Positions 11,324 through 23,360 of a DNA stretch of 64,000 nt are shown here, piece after piece. The notes under the pieces were generated by a model. It searched no databases, was not told where the DNA came from, and was given only the letters and a program-made list of their open reading frames with translations. Position 1 is the stretch's first letter; the number at the start of each line of letters is the position of its first letter. The DNA is from Ianthella basta (lineage: Eukaryota; Porifera; Demospongiae; Verongiida; Ianthellidae): NCBI GenBank assembly GCA_964019415.1, contig OZ025875.1, forward strand, positions 7,671,306-7,735,305, read 5' to 3'. Made by a program: the position numbers and the translations under genes.

Positions 11324-12824
11324 ATGTTCCCTCTTTCTCTGTCAGTGCTGCTGGGCTGGACAGAAAGTGAGGGGAAGTGTTCCTCTGTCACTACTTCACT
11401 GACTCAACCATAGAGTGTCAGTGTGTTCCACTTTGTGTACACTGATCTTGTTCCTTCTTCAGTTGTGAAGACACAGTCCAGAAGACAGTCAGTTCTTGTC
11501 TGTTCTCTACTGGTGGCCTCCCTTCTGCTGTCTGCTGCAGTGGGAGGAGAAGGTGAGTTGAGAGACCTCTCCATATGTACTCCCTATAGGGTATATAGCT
11601 GTGTGTCACTGTACACTGGTCACAGGACTATATGGACACATGCACTAGCGAACACTCATGTATTGGTCTAGTTGGCTGTGAACACTCAACCACTCACACT
11701 TGTACATGAAGTACATGTGGACAGTATTCAATGTGTCTACCATCATTACAGACTGCATTCAATATAAGTAGTGTCCCCCCCCCCCCCCCCCCCCCCTACG
11801 TAATTCTTGGAACCTCAGCTTTACCCCCATATAGAGGTATTTTCTAGGTATAGTACTGATAGCTGATTTACAACTAGTACTGTACATATCACAACTTAGT
11901 ATCCTCGATGTGCTCACATCACTACAGAATGTGTTCAAGGAGTACTGCCAGCAGAAACAATCAACTTGTATGGACCCTCATCAAGGAATACAGAGCTACC
12001 CTCCACCTCTAGGAATGCACTGTATGTCTTTCCTTCAATGAACTTCAGCTGTGATGGAACCATCACTGACATCAGGATGAGGATGCAGTTTATTGCAGGA
12101 TTGCCTGCTAACAGTAATATAACTCAAGAAGTGGTAGTCTACTTTCTCCTTTTCCATGACGGACTGAACTCACCAACCAGAAGAGTCACTCACATACTCC
12201 TCAACCAAACCAACACACGACAGGCGCTTCCCAATGAAATATGGACTAACAGTGATCCTCTTTCACTGCCTGTCACAGAAGGAAGTTTCATTGGGTTAGC
12301 TGTACCAGACAACAGATCTCCCACCATGGTCACCAAGGGCATCAGTTTATTGTCACCAACATCAGAAAAAGTTCGGGCACACTTTTATCAGCTAGCTGCA
12401 TCCTTCAGTGAATTTGAAGAAAGTGTGCTAGAAGCAGCCAGGACTGCTGACAGCAGTCAGTTCACTACACTGACAGTTCTTCTACCACTGATTGATGTCT
12501 CAGTCAGTAAGTGACTGTCAACACACACATTTTAAAGATCACAGCACACACTGATGCATATTATATTTGCATACCTTTTGTCCAACTCTTGCCACATGTA
12601 ATGCAGGCTTTGCTAGGAACACTACTGGTCAGTCTGACACTCCCACACCTCATTCAAGTAGTGCCCCTCCTACTTCAACTAGCACCCCACCACCCAAGAC
12701 CACTGCTAACATGCCATCACAGCTGGTGACCATTGTGATAGCAGTGGTGGTGAGTGCTGTGTTGATACTGGTGGTGGTGGGGCTGATGGTTGCCATGGTG
12801 ACAGTAGCGCTTTGCAGGAGGTAG
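11324..12824 (+). CDS. TMR1: array receptor truncated after the membrane segment, 309 aa
   Basis: Four exons join in phase: 11324-11366, 11463-11552, 11928-12506 and 12607-12824. Exons 1-2 encode a basic stretch and a leucine-rich signal sequence (VLVCSLLVASLLLSAAVGG). Exon 3 is the ectodomain of about 190 residues with two conserved Cys (ECVQG and NFSCDG) and N-glycosylation sequons. Exon 4 gives a Thr/Pro/Ser stalk and one transmembrane segment of about 28 residues. A TAG at 12822 follows CRR where the paralogues have TGG (Trp). The tail frame stays open to 13094 with all its tyrosine motifs, so one substitution has removed the tail. It may make a signalling-dead membrane form or be an early pseudogene. 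The stop in the first short intron is irrelevant once spliced. Confidence 0.72.
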
Positions 12825-13094
12825 AGCAAAGAGCATGTTGATGAGTATGAGGACACTGACAGAGGTATGAGGTCTCAGAGGACAGATGACACACTCAAGT
12901 CCACCACCTACTATGAGCCAATGAGTCTGGATGTGAACCACACCCACTATCAACATCAGCCCCACCCACTTCACACTCCCCACAATAACACTACATCAGA
13001 CAATGAGGATCACATCGCAATGCAGGACTGCCCCGCCTACCAGCCCATTGAGGACACACCCACCTCAGTCACTGGAGACTACACTTACATCTGA
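12825..13094 (+). pseudogene. Untranslated remnant of the TMR1 cytoplasmic tail
   Basis: In frame after the TAG, 89 codons still encode the family tail, including STTYYEPM, CPAYQPI and the C-terminal TGDYTYI. The lack of further damage suggests the stop is recent, or that readthrough or allelic forms exist. Confidence 0.7.
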
Positions 13095-13341
13095 GAGTGT
13101 AAAATCCTGACTGTACCTCTGAAGTGTTTGAGTAGTTTATTGTACTTTAGAGAGTAGAAGGAATTGAGACATGTTATGTAGTAGTAGAAAGTAGCAGAGT
13201 AGAGTGGAGGATGTTTTAGTTTGCCAACGTATTTACATTCTGTTTAGTCAAATGTGATCCTGCCAACAGCGTCTCACCACTGCTGTCTACAGCATGAACA
13301 CAGCTTGCTCATGGGCACGACACAGTTCCTAGTTGTATATA

Positions 13342-13809
13342 CAGTAAGGAGTCACTTATCCGAACATGTTGGGACCAGAGGGTGTTCAGATAATTGAATT
13401 GTTCGGATAATTGAAGTCATTGATCAACACTAACTCTTACTGACAGTGCATGAGCATTTGCATATGTACGTATATGAAATTTCCATTGCTCTCTTTTGGG
13501 AAGTCTGTTATTAAAGTCCACTGTCCCCTAAGCCTGTGCAATAATCTAGATCAGTACAGCTCCAGCTCAAGATGAAGATAATGGCCTACCAATAAGTGTG
13601 TGCATATTGTGTGGGTGGGTGGTAACCACAATAATGTCCCAGCACAGCAAAGCCCAGAGGTGAGGTGTATATAACACCTAGATGGGCAATCCTGCATGGG
13701 ATGCTTAACACTCAACAGGAGCCATGATATTGCAATAAAGAGCATAGCAGAGCATTCGGTTGATCAACGTGTTTGGTTGAGTGAAGTTCGGATAAGCGAC
13801 GCTCTACTG
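13342..13809. mobile_element. pogo/Tigger-like MITE, 468 bp, TA target site
   Basis: The ends are inverted repeats: CAGTAAGGAGTCACTTATCC on the left, and on the right the complement of CAGTAGAGCGTCGCTTATCC. Both continue GAAC, and the element is flanked by TA on each side. Internal copies of TTCGGATAA echo the termini. No transposase ORF is seen, so it is non-autonomous. It lies downstream of TMR1. Confidence 0.75.
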
Positions 13810-14627
13810 TACTTACATATTTGTGTGTGTACATACTTCGACATACATAAGAATTGAGACTTGACTTGCAACAATTGTATTTTCTATCTTAGAAGTGGTT
13901 ATATATGTTACATATGTTATATAGTTGGATAGCAGCACACTGCAGCTCTTACATAGATGGCTAATTAAAAGATTACTGGTATAGCGTTTCACTGTTACCA
14001 AACCAACCTGCAGCTGCATGCTGCACTGAGCTCAGTGTCAAAGATCAGTTAACATAATTATATGGAATGTCAGTGCACTTGCAGCAAACTCACTGATAGT
14101 TCCATCTAACTACTCCATCGTACACTACTCCATCAGACACGCAGTGACAATTCCATCTATGTACTCTATCATACACTCATGATGGTTCCATCTCATCTAC
14201 TCCATCAGTCGCACAGTGACAGTTCCATCTCGACCCTCTCCCTTCAGACTCACTGACTTCTCCCAAGCTGTGTTCCAGTCGGGCACTTTATTTGCCATTG
14301 ACCTTGCAATGCAGAGATTCGATGTGAGTGCCTCATCTGTCTACATGCAGGGGAGGGGTGCATGTCTGAACCAACCACATGTCAATGTACAGTGGAACCT
14401 GCCTCTGTATAGTAGTCACTGTATAGTACATATACATATACATTATACTTATGTATAGTGTCTTCTGGAACATCATAATGTGGTGCATAGCTTTGAACTA
14501 ATTCTCACATAGCAAAGGATGGGAAGTACTTAGGACACTTTGGTCACATACGTGTCAGCTGATAAGCTAAGGAGAATGTGAAGAAAAAGCTGTGTCTATG
14601 TAGGGATGAGAGTGGTGAGTTGAATTG

Positions 14628-14649
14628 GGGGGGGGGGGGGGGGGGGGGA
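14628..14649. repeat. Poly-G tract
   Basis: About 21 consecutive G inside the enlarged intron of the duplicated gene fragment. A comparable poly-C run is at 11767-11796 in TMR1 intron 2. Confidence 0.95.
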
Positions 14650-15353
14650 GGTGCACTGCTAAACCCAGCTTCTCCTCTGTGATCTTTCATTCATTGGGTG
14701 ATGGAGCCCTACAGGGCCAAAACATCCCGAGTAATTTTCACCTTCTGTGTATGTGAGAATGTTGTTAAATGCTACTGCTACAGTAGTCCAGGTGGACATT
14801 CTTGTATGTGTAAAAGTATCTTAACACTCCATCACGCCCTTCTCTTGTACTAGAGTCTTGAACAAGAGGCAGCAACTGACTTGGACACACACACATGTAG
14901 GCGAGGCACTAGGAGGCATGTCCCCAGGGGGTGAGGCTACAGTTGTGAGGCAGGATTCTGAGACAGAGGATACAAAGTTGAAGGAGGCGGAGCTACAAAG
15001 GGCGGGGCTAGAGCAGTGTATTCAGGGGCTGGAGCAGGGAGAGGAGACAGACTATGTGAACCCGCCCTACCCCAAGGATGATGTCATACGTGTATCCATG
15101 ACAACAACCAAAAATGCAAGAAAGCTCCTTCCCCTGTTGGAAGAGGAGGAGGAGGAGGAGGAGGAGGAGGAGGAGTCAAGGCCTTCTGCTAAGAGCCGCT
15201 GCCCTGTCATCCTCCCAACCGTCACACTTGGTTTCACAGCAGAAGAGGAGGGGAGTGCAAGTACTGTCTTCCAGCAGCCAAGGGTACCAAAGAAGCTGGT
15301 GCCTGTGGTAGCAGGTTCCGTGTTGAGAGGTGGGTGCTGTGAATACACATGCA

Positions 15354-15356
<3 letters not shown>

Positions 15357-15404
<48 letters not shown>

Positions 15405-15447
15405 CATAGGTGTGTGTGTGTGTGTGTGTGTATGTGTGTGTGTGGCA

Positions 15448-15532
<85 letters not shown>

Positions 15533-15535
15533 GCG
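15357..15535. repeat. TG microsatellite, paralogous to 10390-10592
   Basis: Three TG blocks are interrupted by GGCATAGG and a TATG. The different block lengths from the parental copy show independent slippage after duplication. Confidence 0.95.
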
Positions 15536-16100
15536 TGTATGCATGTGTGGCAATGTTTGTGTGCATATCCTGTTGTGTGTCCATGTTGCAGACCAACCTC
15601 CTCCCTTCCCCTCTCCTCTCCTCTCCCCCTTCCCCTGCAGGTATGCCATCAGGTCAAGCTGTAGCTAGTGTGTTGGGGATCACAACACACTCACAAAGCA
15701 TAGAGACCTCAATGTCACATGACAGTCATGTGATCACTGCATGCTCTTAACAACCAAGTACTCCATTGACTCTTCCACCTTTTTTAACATACTGTACATT
15801 TGCTGCAATTGCTACATTTTCATGTACTAGTTGTGTTGTTGCTACATACGTCCCACTCCAACTTGTACTGATGCTGGTCACCATTCTCCCTGATCATGAC
15901 CTTATATGAGTACCTTGCACTCGTGTTCACTTTTCTTGTACCAGTAGTACATTGTACTGATGAATGTGCGTGTGTGACATTTGTATACAATGTGTGCCAT
16001 GCATACGTCATATATAATATAATGCCATGCAGCGTATAGAGTGTCTCTACACAGGAATCCTGTGTAATATCTAACAAGCTACACTCAATCCATTAGTTAA

Positions 16101-16121
16101 GTGAAACAGAAAAGCGAAAGT
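16101..16121 (+). promoter_or_regulatory. ISRE/IRF-like element upstream of TMR2
   Basis: Same sequence and spacing as upstream of TMR1 (GAAACAGAAAAGCGAAAG, about 75 bp before the ATG at 16193). Confidence 0.45.
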
Positions 16122-16192
16122 TAGTTGTGATTTGTGTGGATTCTAATGTCAACAAAGAAGGAGGTAGGAGTCGGTGTAGTTCAATAGTAAAG

Positions 16193-18597
16193 ATGTTCCC
16201 TCTTTCTCTGTCAGTGCTGCTGGGCTGGACAGAAGGTGAAGGAAAGTGTTCCTCTGTCACTACTTCACTGACCCAACCAGAGAGTGTCAGCTAGTGTGTT
16301 CCACTTTGTGTACACTGATCTGGTTCCTTCTTCAGTTGTGAAGACACGGTCTAGAAGACAGTCAGTTTTTGTCCGTTCTCTACTGGTGGTCTCCCTTCTG
16401 CTGTCTGCTGCAGTTGGAGGAGAAGGTGAGTTGAGAGACCTCTCCACATGTACTCCCTATAGGGTATATAGCTGTGTGTCACTGTGCACCAGTCACAGGA
16501 CACATACATTAGCTGATACTCAATGTGTAGTGGTCTAGCTCATATTTGCTCATAATAAATTATTATGCTGTATATTTACGGAACCATTCTAATGCATTTG
16601 GGTCCACCATCATTACAGAATGTGTTCAAGGAATACTGCCAGCAGAAACAATCAACTTGTATGGACCCTCAACAAGGAATGCAGAGCTATCCTTCATCTC
16701 TAGGACCAGACTGTATGTCTTTCCTTCAATGAACTTCAGCTGTGATGGAACCATCACTGACATCAGGATGGGGATGCAGTTTGTTCAAGGATTGCAAAAC
16801 ATTAATGTAAGTCAAGAAATGGTAGTGTACTTTCTCCTCTTCCATGACAGACTGAACTCACCAACCAGAAGAGTCACTCACATACTCCTCAACCAAACCA
16901 ACACACGACAGGAGCTTCCCAATGAAATATGGACTAACAGTGATCCTCTTTCACTGCCTGTCACAGAAGGAAGTTTCATTGGGTTAGCAGTACCAGACAA
17001 CAGGTCTCCCACCATGTTCATCAAGGGCATCAACTTATCACCAACTTCTGAAAGAGTTATGGCACAATTTCATCAGTTAGCTGCATCCTTCAGTGAATTT
17101 GAGGGAAGAGTGCTAGAAGCAGCCAGGACAGCAGACAGCAGTCAGTTCACTACACAGATGATTGCTCTACCACTGATTGATGTCTCAGTCAGTGAGTGAC
17201 TGTAAACAGTAAACACACACTTGTTCAAAGCACACAGTACATGCATACAGTAGAATCTTACAGCAATGCATTAACTAGTTAGCCTTCTTAGCCTAGTAGT
17301 TAGCAACAATGTATTAACTATTATCGTTGCTGCTACCTGATACATAGGACCTGCCAACAACACAGCACCACCTCCCTATCTCACACCTCACTCAAGTACC
17401 ACCCACTTGGGCACCAGCTCTCCTACTGTACCAAGTCGCTCGCTTGATCCTCATTCAAGTAACATTCCCATTAGCACCAGCTCTCCTACTGTACCAAGTC
17501 ACTCGCTTGATCCTCATTCAAGTAGCACTCTCATCAGCACCAGCTCTCCTACTGTACCAAGTCGCTCACTTGATCCTCATTCAAGTAACATTCCCATTAG
17601 CATCAGCTCTCCTACTGTACCAAGTCGCTCGCTTGATCCTTATTCAAGTAACATTCCCATTAGCATCAGCTCTCCTACTGTACCAAGTCGCTCACTTGAT
17701 CCTCATTCAAGCAACATTCCCATTAGCATCAGCTCTCCTACTGTATCAAGTCGCTCGCTTGATCCTTATTCAAGTAACATTCCCATTAGCATCAGCTCTC
17801 CTACTGTGTCAAGTCGCTCGCTTGATCCTCATTCAAGTAACATTCCCATTAGCATCAGCTCTCCTACTGTACCAAGTCGCTCGCTTGATCCTCATTCAAG
17901 TAACATTCCCATTAGCATCAGCTCTCCTACTGTACCAAGTCGCTCGCTTGATCCTCATTCAAGTAACATTCCCATTAGCATCAGCTCTCCTACTGTATCA
18001 AGTCGCTCGCTTGATCCTCATTCAAGTAACATTCCCATTAGCATCAGCTCTCCTACTGTACCAAGTCGCTCGCTTGATCCTCATTCAAGTAACATTCCCA
18101 TTAGCACCAGCTCTCCTACTGTACCAAGTCACTCACTCACTCCTACTTCAACTGGCACCCCACCACCCAAGACCACTCCTAACATGCCATCACAGCTGGC
18201 GACCATTGTGATAGCAGTGGTGGTGAGTGCTGTGTTGATACTGGTGGTGGTGGTGGGGCTGGTGGTTGCCATGGTGACAGTAACGCTTTGCAGGAGATGG
18301 AGCAAAGAGCATGTTGATGAGTATGAGGACACTGACGGAGGTGTGAGGTCTCAGAGGACAGATGACACACTCAAGTCCACCACCTACTATGAGCCAATGA
18401 TTCTGGGTGTGGATCACACCCACTTTCACCATCAGCCCCACCCCCTTCTCACTTTTGGCACCAACACTACACCAGACAATGGTGATGACATCTCAATGCA
18501 GGACTGCCCTGCCTACCAATCCATTGAGGACACACCCACCTCAGTGGAGTACACTAATGGTGATCACTCAGTTACTGGAGACTACACTTACATCTGA
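16193..18597 (+). CDS. TMR2: type I receptor with repeat stalk and tyrosine-motif tail, 651 aa
   Basis: Exons 16193-16235, 16336-16425, 16619-17191 and 17348-18597 join in phase. Leader and ectodomain match the other array members (ECVQGILPAETINLYG; FPSMNFSCDGTITDI; NEIWTNSDPLSLPVTEGSF). The stalk is expanded by eleven 21-residue repeats (SSPTVPSRSLDPHSS then NIPISI), giving a mucin-like Ser/Pro rod of about 230 residues. The transmembrane segment lies near residues 519-547 and is followed by CRRWSKEHVDEYEDTD. The tail of about 104 residues carries YYEPM (YxxM), a His-rich stretch (HFHHQPHP), YQSI, EYTNG and the C-terminal DYTYI. I do not recognise the ectodomain. An adhesion or immune-type receptor is an inference from architecture. 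This is the longest array member, with no visible defect. Confidence 0.82.
17416..18108 (+). repeat. Coding minisatellite: 11 copies of a 63-bp unit
   Basis: The unit encodes SSPTVPSRSLDPHSS plus NIPISI. Differences are mostly single bases (H/Y, P/S, T/I), and a twelfth diverged unit merges into the ancestral stalk. All units are exact multiples of three, so length changes keep the frame. The other array members lack this expansion. Confidence 0.95.
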
Positions 18598-20192
18598 TAG
18601 TATTGGCAGTTTCCTGACTGTACCTCTGAAGTGTATGAGTGGTTTATTGTACTTTAGAGAGTAGAAGGAAATTGAGACATGTTATTTAGTAGTAGAAAGT
18701 AGCAGAGTAGAGTAGAGTGTGGAATGTTTAAGTTTGCCTATTTTCACTTTATCACTACTTCCTTTATTGCATGTCTGTTTGCTTCAGATCCAGTAGCGCT
18801 GTGTATATCTTTATATTAGTAGTAGTGAAGTGGTCTCCTTCTCTGTACATGAGACATGAGTTAGTGTGAGCAGCACTTTGAGTGAGGTACGTAGCAGTTT
18901 GAGTGGATGTGTCCAGTGAATGTGGATCAGTGTTGTGTATGCCTATACATGCAGTGTAGCCACTGCTGTGTGCATGACAAGTGAAGTGTGTTAGACCTAT
19001 GATGGTAGTTGTATTAGGCAGCCACATCTCTACAGCAGCCAGCCCCTCCCTGCACCCCCAAACCTGTGGTGATGATGGCAGTAAATTGTGGCAAACAGTG
19101 AACCATGCATGCAGACTGAAACAAACATCCATGGGGAGACAGTCAGTCACAATGTGAGGGTTGTGAGGTGACATGTGACCATAAGGTTACAGGAAGCTAC
19201 ATACAGTACATATATGGGCAGTCCTACATACAGCAGTGAAACATGCCTACAATGTTAGATGTAGTAGGCAGCCACCTCAAGCTTAGTGTAATATGAAGCA
19301 GCCATGTAGCCTTACTAGCCTCAAATCACACTAAAATAGCATCATGAACTGCAGTTTACCTCCGTAATGTGACCACTTCTCAATAAACTCCAATTACGTA
19401 TATACAGCATATACCTGTAACTGGACCATGTGCAGGTGGCTGTCTAGTGCACCTGCACTTCACCTGACCAGGAAGCACTACTCAGTAACAGGATGGGCCA
19501 CACTTGAATGGAGTTCTAGTCAAAACACAACCTTGCTGAGTTGCATCTCTGTAATATATTGCCAGTCAAAACATGACAAATTAACACAACTAACTCATGA
19601 GCACTAGCTGACATGGTTCAAAGCAGTTGCAGCCATGTGTGTACTGTGACATATAATATATTTAGGACTGGTGCACAGTCGACTGTCTTAAAGGCAAGCT
19701 TTGCCATGAAGAGAAAGCACAGAATGCGAGGGTCACACTTGAATGAAGTTTACAGTCAAACATGACTCAGCCATTCACCCACTCATTCCTAACCACAACA
19801 TGACAGGTTAGCTAGCTCCATTGCACGCAAGCAACGACATATAGTCCACAGTTGGGCTCATCTGTGCACACACTGCACCATAGCTATGGGATGCCAGTGC
19901 ACTTGTAGCATGCAAGCGCTAATGAAACAGTACTATTAACAGTGCCCTTCTACTTCTTCTTTACTTGATGGAAGTTTACTTTATCACACAGTGAGGTGTA
20001 GATAAGTGTATATGTTACTCACATATAGACCTCCAACCTGCTATATACTCAGCTAAGTGAGCTGGTGACCATGTACAAAGGAGACAAGATGGGACCACTG
20101 GACTTTGCCACTGCCTCAAGTTAGAGTTGTGCAAGAGCATATTCTGAGCACTATTCATGGCAAAGGTCATTTGTACACACACACACACACAC

Positions 20193-20263
<71 letters not shown>

Positions 20264-20451
20264 ACTGTTGCAAAATGATGTATAGTTACATGAATATAGA
20301 CGTCTACAAACAGGAAAGGTTGCATAATAGAATAATAGGCTATAATTAGTTCAACTCTATTTGCAATTTTGTCAGTCTCAATTGGAGTGTTGCCTCCAAC
20401 ACAATTGCAACAAAGAAGGAAGGAGTTGTTGTAGTTCAGTAGGTAGTAAAG
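18598..20451. other. TMR2 to TMR3 spacer
   Basis: The first 400 bp (to about 19000) are TMR2 3' flank and are nearly identical to 23361-23750 downstream of TMR3. The rest looks like unique non-coding DNA with weak internal repeats (toward 19950) and a CA microsatellite at 20174-20260. The shared minus-strand ORF in the two flanks is best explained by recent duplication. Confidence 0.5.
20174..20260. repeat. CA microsatellite
   Basis: (CA)n of about 85 bp with one CGCA interruption, about 190 bp before TMR3. Confidence 0.95.
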
Positions 20452-23360
20452 ATGTTCCCTCTTCTCCTGTCAGTGTTACCAGGTTGGACAGAAGGTGAGG
20501 GAAAGAGTTCCTCTGTCACTACTTCACTGACTCAAACAGAGAGTGTCAGTGTGTTCCACTTTGTGTACACTGATCTTGTTCCTTCTTCAGTTGTGATGAC
20601 ACAGTCCAGAAGACAGTCAGTTCTTGTCTGTTCTCTACTGGTGGTCTCCCTTCTGCTGTCTGCTGCAGTGGGAGAAGAAGGTGAGTTGAGAGACCTCTCC
20701 ATATGTACTCCCTATAGTGTATATAGCTGTGTGTCACTGTGCACTGGTCACAGGACTATATAGACACATAGCATAAGCTGCCAATTATTGTCCACATTTC
20801 AAACCTGGGGCTGTATCTTGGTGACAAGCTTTATTCTAGTAGCAATCAATATAGCCTGACAAAGTGCCCATTAACACGCTAACTTCAATAGTAGTGACGC
20901 ATTCTGCTCTGAATTGAGACTCGAACCAGTACCCGCCTGTACCTATTATCAGCCACCTGTAGAAATGTCTTTGCAGCCCAGGCGGGCTGATCGAACATCA
21001 AAAGAGATGTGTAGCAGTTATATCTTATACCACTCAAGGACATCCTGAGCAATATTCATAGCACCCAGGATATCCTGGGCAATATGAATATCACCCAGGA
21101 TGTGGCTTATATTTTCCAGGATGTGGCTAATTGAAATATTGAAGGCCCCAAACTTGCAAAATAACCTTGTACAACACAATACAGCTACGTATGTAGTCTC
21201 TCAAAGTTGCACAGTGAAATCCTCAATGCAAGAAATGCCTTTGAAATCTTCATCTATAGCTATAGTAGGAGTGGTGTCAGTAGGAGTAGACTCTGCTGGT
21301 ACGGTTACTTGCATATCTATCTGCAACTAGCTATGTCTTCTTCGAGGGAGGCTACTTCAGAAGTCATTACCGCTTGTCGGTTTCAATCGGCTTCTGTCCT
21401 GTTGCAGCAGCCCCACTCGCCGCGGCTCTCCCATTCGTTGCTCCTGTACGCATGTCTCATTGCCCTGGCTATAACAATTGGTTAACCCATGGCTGCTGAG
21501 GCATTACTGGTAATAACCGAGGTGGTCAATTATATAACACCTGATGGCTGAATATACATACGTACCAATTATCAGCTGATTTTCAAATTCGTCTGTATTG
21601 GCCCTGAGTAACTGCAACTGTAGACAGTTAGTGAATTACATGCGGACACACCTAACTCATATCACATTCCTACGTGATTGAAACCCAGTGCATTGCTTTA
21701 ATCTTCTCTGTTGGCCACACTACCAAGACATAGGAGCACATTGTCTCCAAATGTGTCCACACAAAGGAAAGGCTGACAAGCTCACAGCAGGTGATTTCTC
21801 ACTCAACTGTGGTGCTAGCTCACTAACACACGGAAACAAGCTCGTAACTCTTGAGAATTGTGCTCATGCTCACACGTAACTCGTTTCAAGGCATTTGTTC
21901 GGCTTCCAATGTAGTGCCACTTCGAAACGACCAGTGCAAAGCTACTTGAAGGGCAGTTTTCTCTGAACATGTGCCAATCTCTGCTGTACACCACTGTAAA
22001 TTGCTTGGTTCAACCCCAGATACTTGTCGTATACTGTACACACTGGCCAATAATTGGCAGCTTATGGTACACTAGCTCAACACTCATGTACTGGTCTAGC
22101 TCATACTTGTGCATAGCTATATACATGATGTATATGAGAACCTTCTCAGTGTGTCCTCCATGCACCATTGCAGAATGTATTCAAGGAGTACTGCCAGCAG
22201 AAACAGTCAACTTGTGTGGACCCTCATCAAGGAATGCAGAGCTATACTCCACCATTAAGAGTAGTCTGTTTGTCTTTCCTTCAATGAACTTCAGCTGTGA
22301 TGGAACCATCACTGACATCAGGATGAGGATGCAGTTTGTTTCAGGATTGCCTGCTGACAGTAATATAACTCAAGAAGTGGTAGTCAACTTTCTCCTCTTC
22401 CATGATGAACTGAACTCACCAACTCGAAGAGTCACTCACATACTCCTCAACCAAACCAACACACAACAGGAGCTTCCCAATGAAATATGGACTAACAGTG
22501 ATCCTCTTTCACTGCCTGTCACAGAAGGAAGTTTCATTGGGTTTGCTGTACCAGACAACAGGTCTCCCACCACGTTCACCAAGGGCATCAACTTTTCACC
22601 AACATCAGAAAGAGTTGAGACACACTTTTATCGGCTAACTGCATCCTTCAGTGAATTTGAGGGAAGAGTGCTAGAAGCAGCCAGGATAGCAAACAGCAGT
22701 CAGTTCACTACAGCAATGATCCATCTACCACTGATTGAAGTCTCATTCAGTGAGTGACTGTCAACACACACATGTTTAAAGCACATAGCACACATTGCCA
22801 TATACATGTCCTTTCATTGACGTCTTCCTTGTCATATGCATGACAGGCCAGCACTGCCTTCCTCTCCCACCCCAGGCATTCAAGTAGTGCCTCTGTTGTT
22901 TGCACCAGCACTCCTGTTGTCTACCCCAAGTCACTCATTCACTCCTATAGGTGCTTCTTCAACTAGTGCTCTATCACCCAAGACCACTGCTAACATGCCA
23001 TCACAGCTGGTGACCATTGTGATAGCAGTGGTGGTGAGTGCTGTGTTGATACTGGTGGTGGTGGGGCTAGTGGTTGCCATGGTGACAGTAGTGTTGTGCA
23101 GGAGGTGCAACAAGGAGAGCACTAACAGAGGTGTGAGGTCTCAGAGGACAGACAGCACACTCAAGTCCACCACCTACTATGAGCCAATGACTCCGAATGT
23201 GGATCGCACCCACTTTCAACATCAGCCCCACCCCCTTCATACTCCCCACACCCATACCACATCAGACAATGGCGATCACATCTCTATGCAGGACTGCCCC
23301 GCCTACCAGCCCATTGAGGGCACACCCACCTCAGTTACTGGAGATTACACTTACATCTAA
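20452..23360 (+). CDS. TMR3: type I receptor of the array, about 397 aa
   Basis: Exons are 20452-20494, 20591-20680, 22174-22749 and 22876-23360. The last exon start (CCCAG|GCATTCAAG) is the best in-phase acceptor but could be TTCAAG|TAGTG a few bases on. The ectodomain begins ECIQGVLPAET and has the two conserved Cys. The stalk is short. The transmembrane segment is the usual VTIVIAVVVSAVLILVVVG, followed by CRRCNKE. The tail holds STTYYEPM, DCPAYQPI and TGDYTYI, with YQPI and YTYI ten residues apart. Intron 2 is about 1.5 kb, longer than in the other copies, because of inserted sequence that includes a possible alternative leader exon (21333-21480). Confidence 0.78.
21333..21480 (+). other. 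Possible alternative leader exon in TMR3 intron 2
   Basis: An ATG opens a 49-codon frame ending in a hydrophobic stretch (SLLLYACLIALAITI) and then G|GTTAAC, phase 1. Phase 1 is what the TMR3 ectodomain exon needs (G|AA TGT), so splicing would put a second signal-anchor on the same ectodomain. The donor is weak and the frame match has a one-in-three chance, so this is tentative. Confidence 0.25.

Larger units (their letters stand above)
14248..15668 (+). pseudogene. Duplicated 3' exons of the 384-aa gene, promoterless and frameshifted
   Basis: Exons equivalent to 7, 8 and 9 of the upstream gene are present at 14248-14323, 14854-15329 and 15641-15668, with splice sites kept and about 95 percent identity by eye. 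Exons 1-6 are absent. Near the end of the large exon GCAGGGTTCC has become GCAGGTTCC, a 1-bp loss that shifts the frame. The copy arose when the segment 9476 to about 13.3 kb was duplicated to about 14.1-18.7 kb together with the receptor gene. Confidence 0.8.

Noticed and set aside
18764-19174. Minus-strand ORF shared with 23523-23798
   Set aside because: Shared because both are recent copies of the receptor 3' flank; no signal peptide, domain or splice context.
20452-20763. Single-exon reading of the array leader (MFPLLLSVLPGWTEGEGKSS and on)
   Set aside because: The frame stays open only because the short first intron is a multiple of three. Good GT-AG sites are present, and TMR1 and TMR2 have stops inside that intron.
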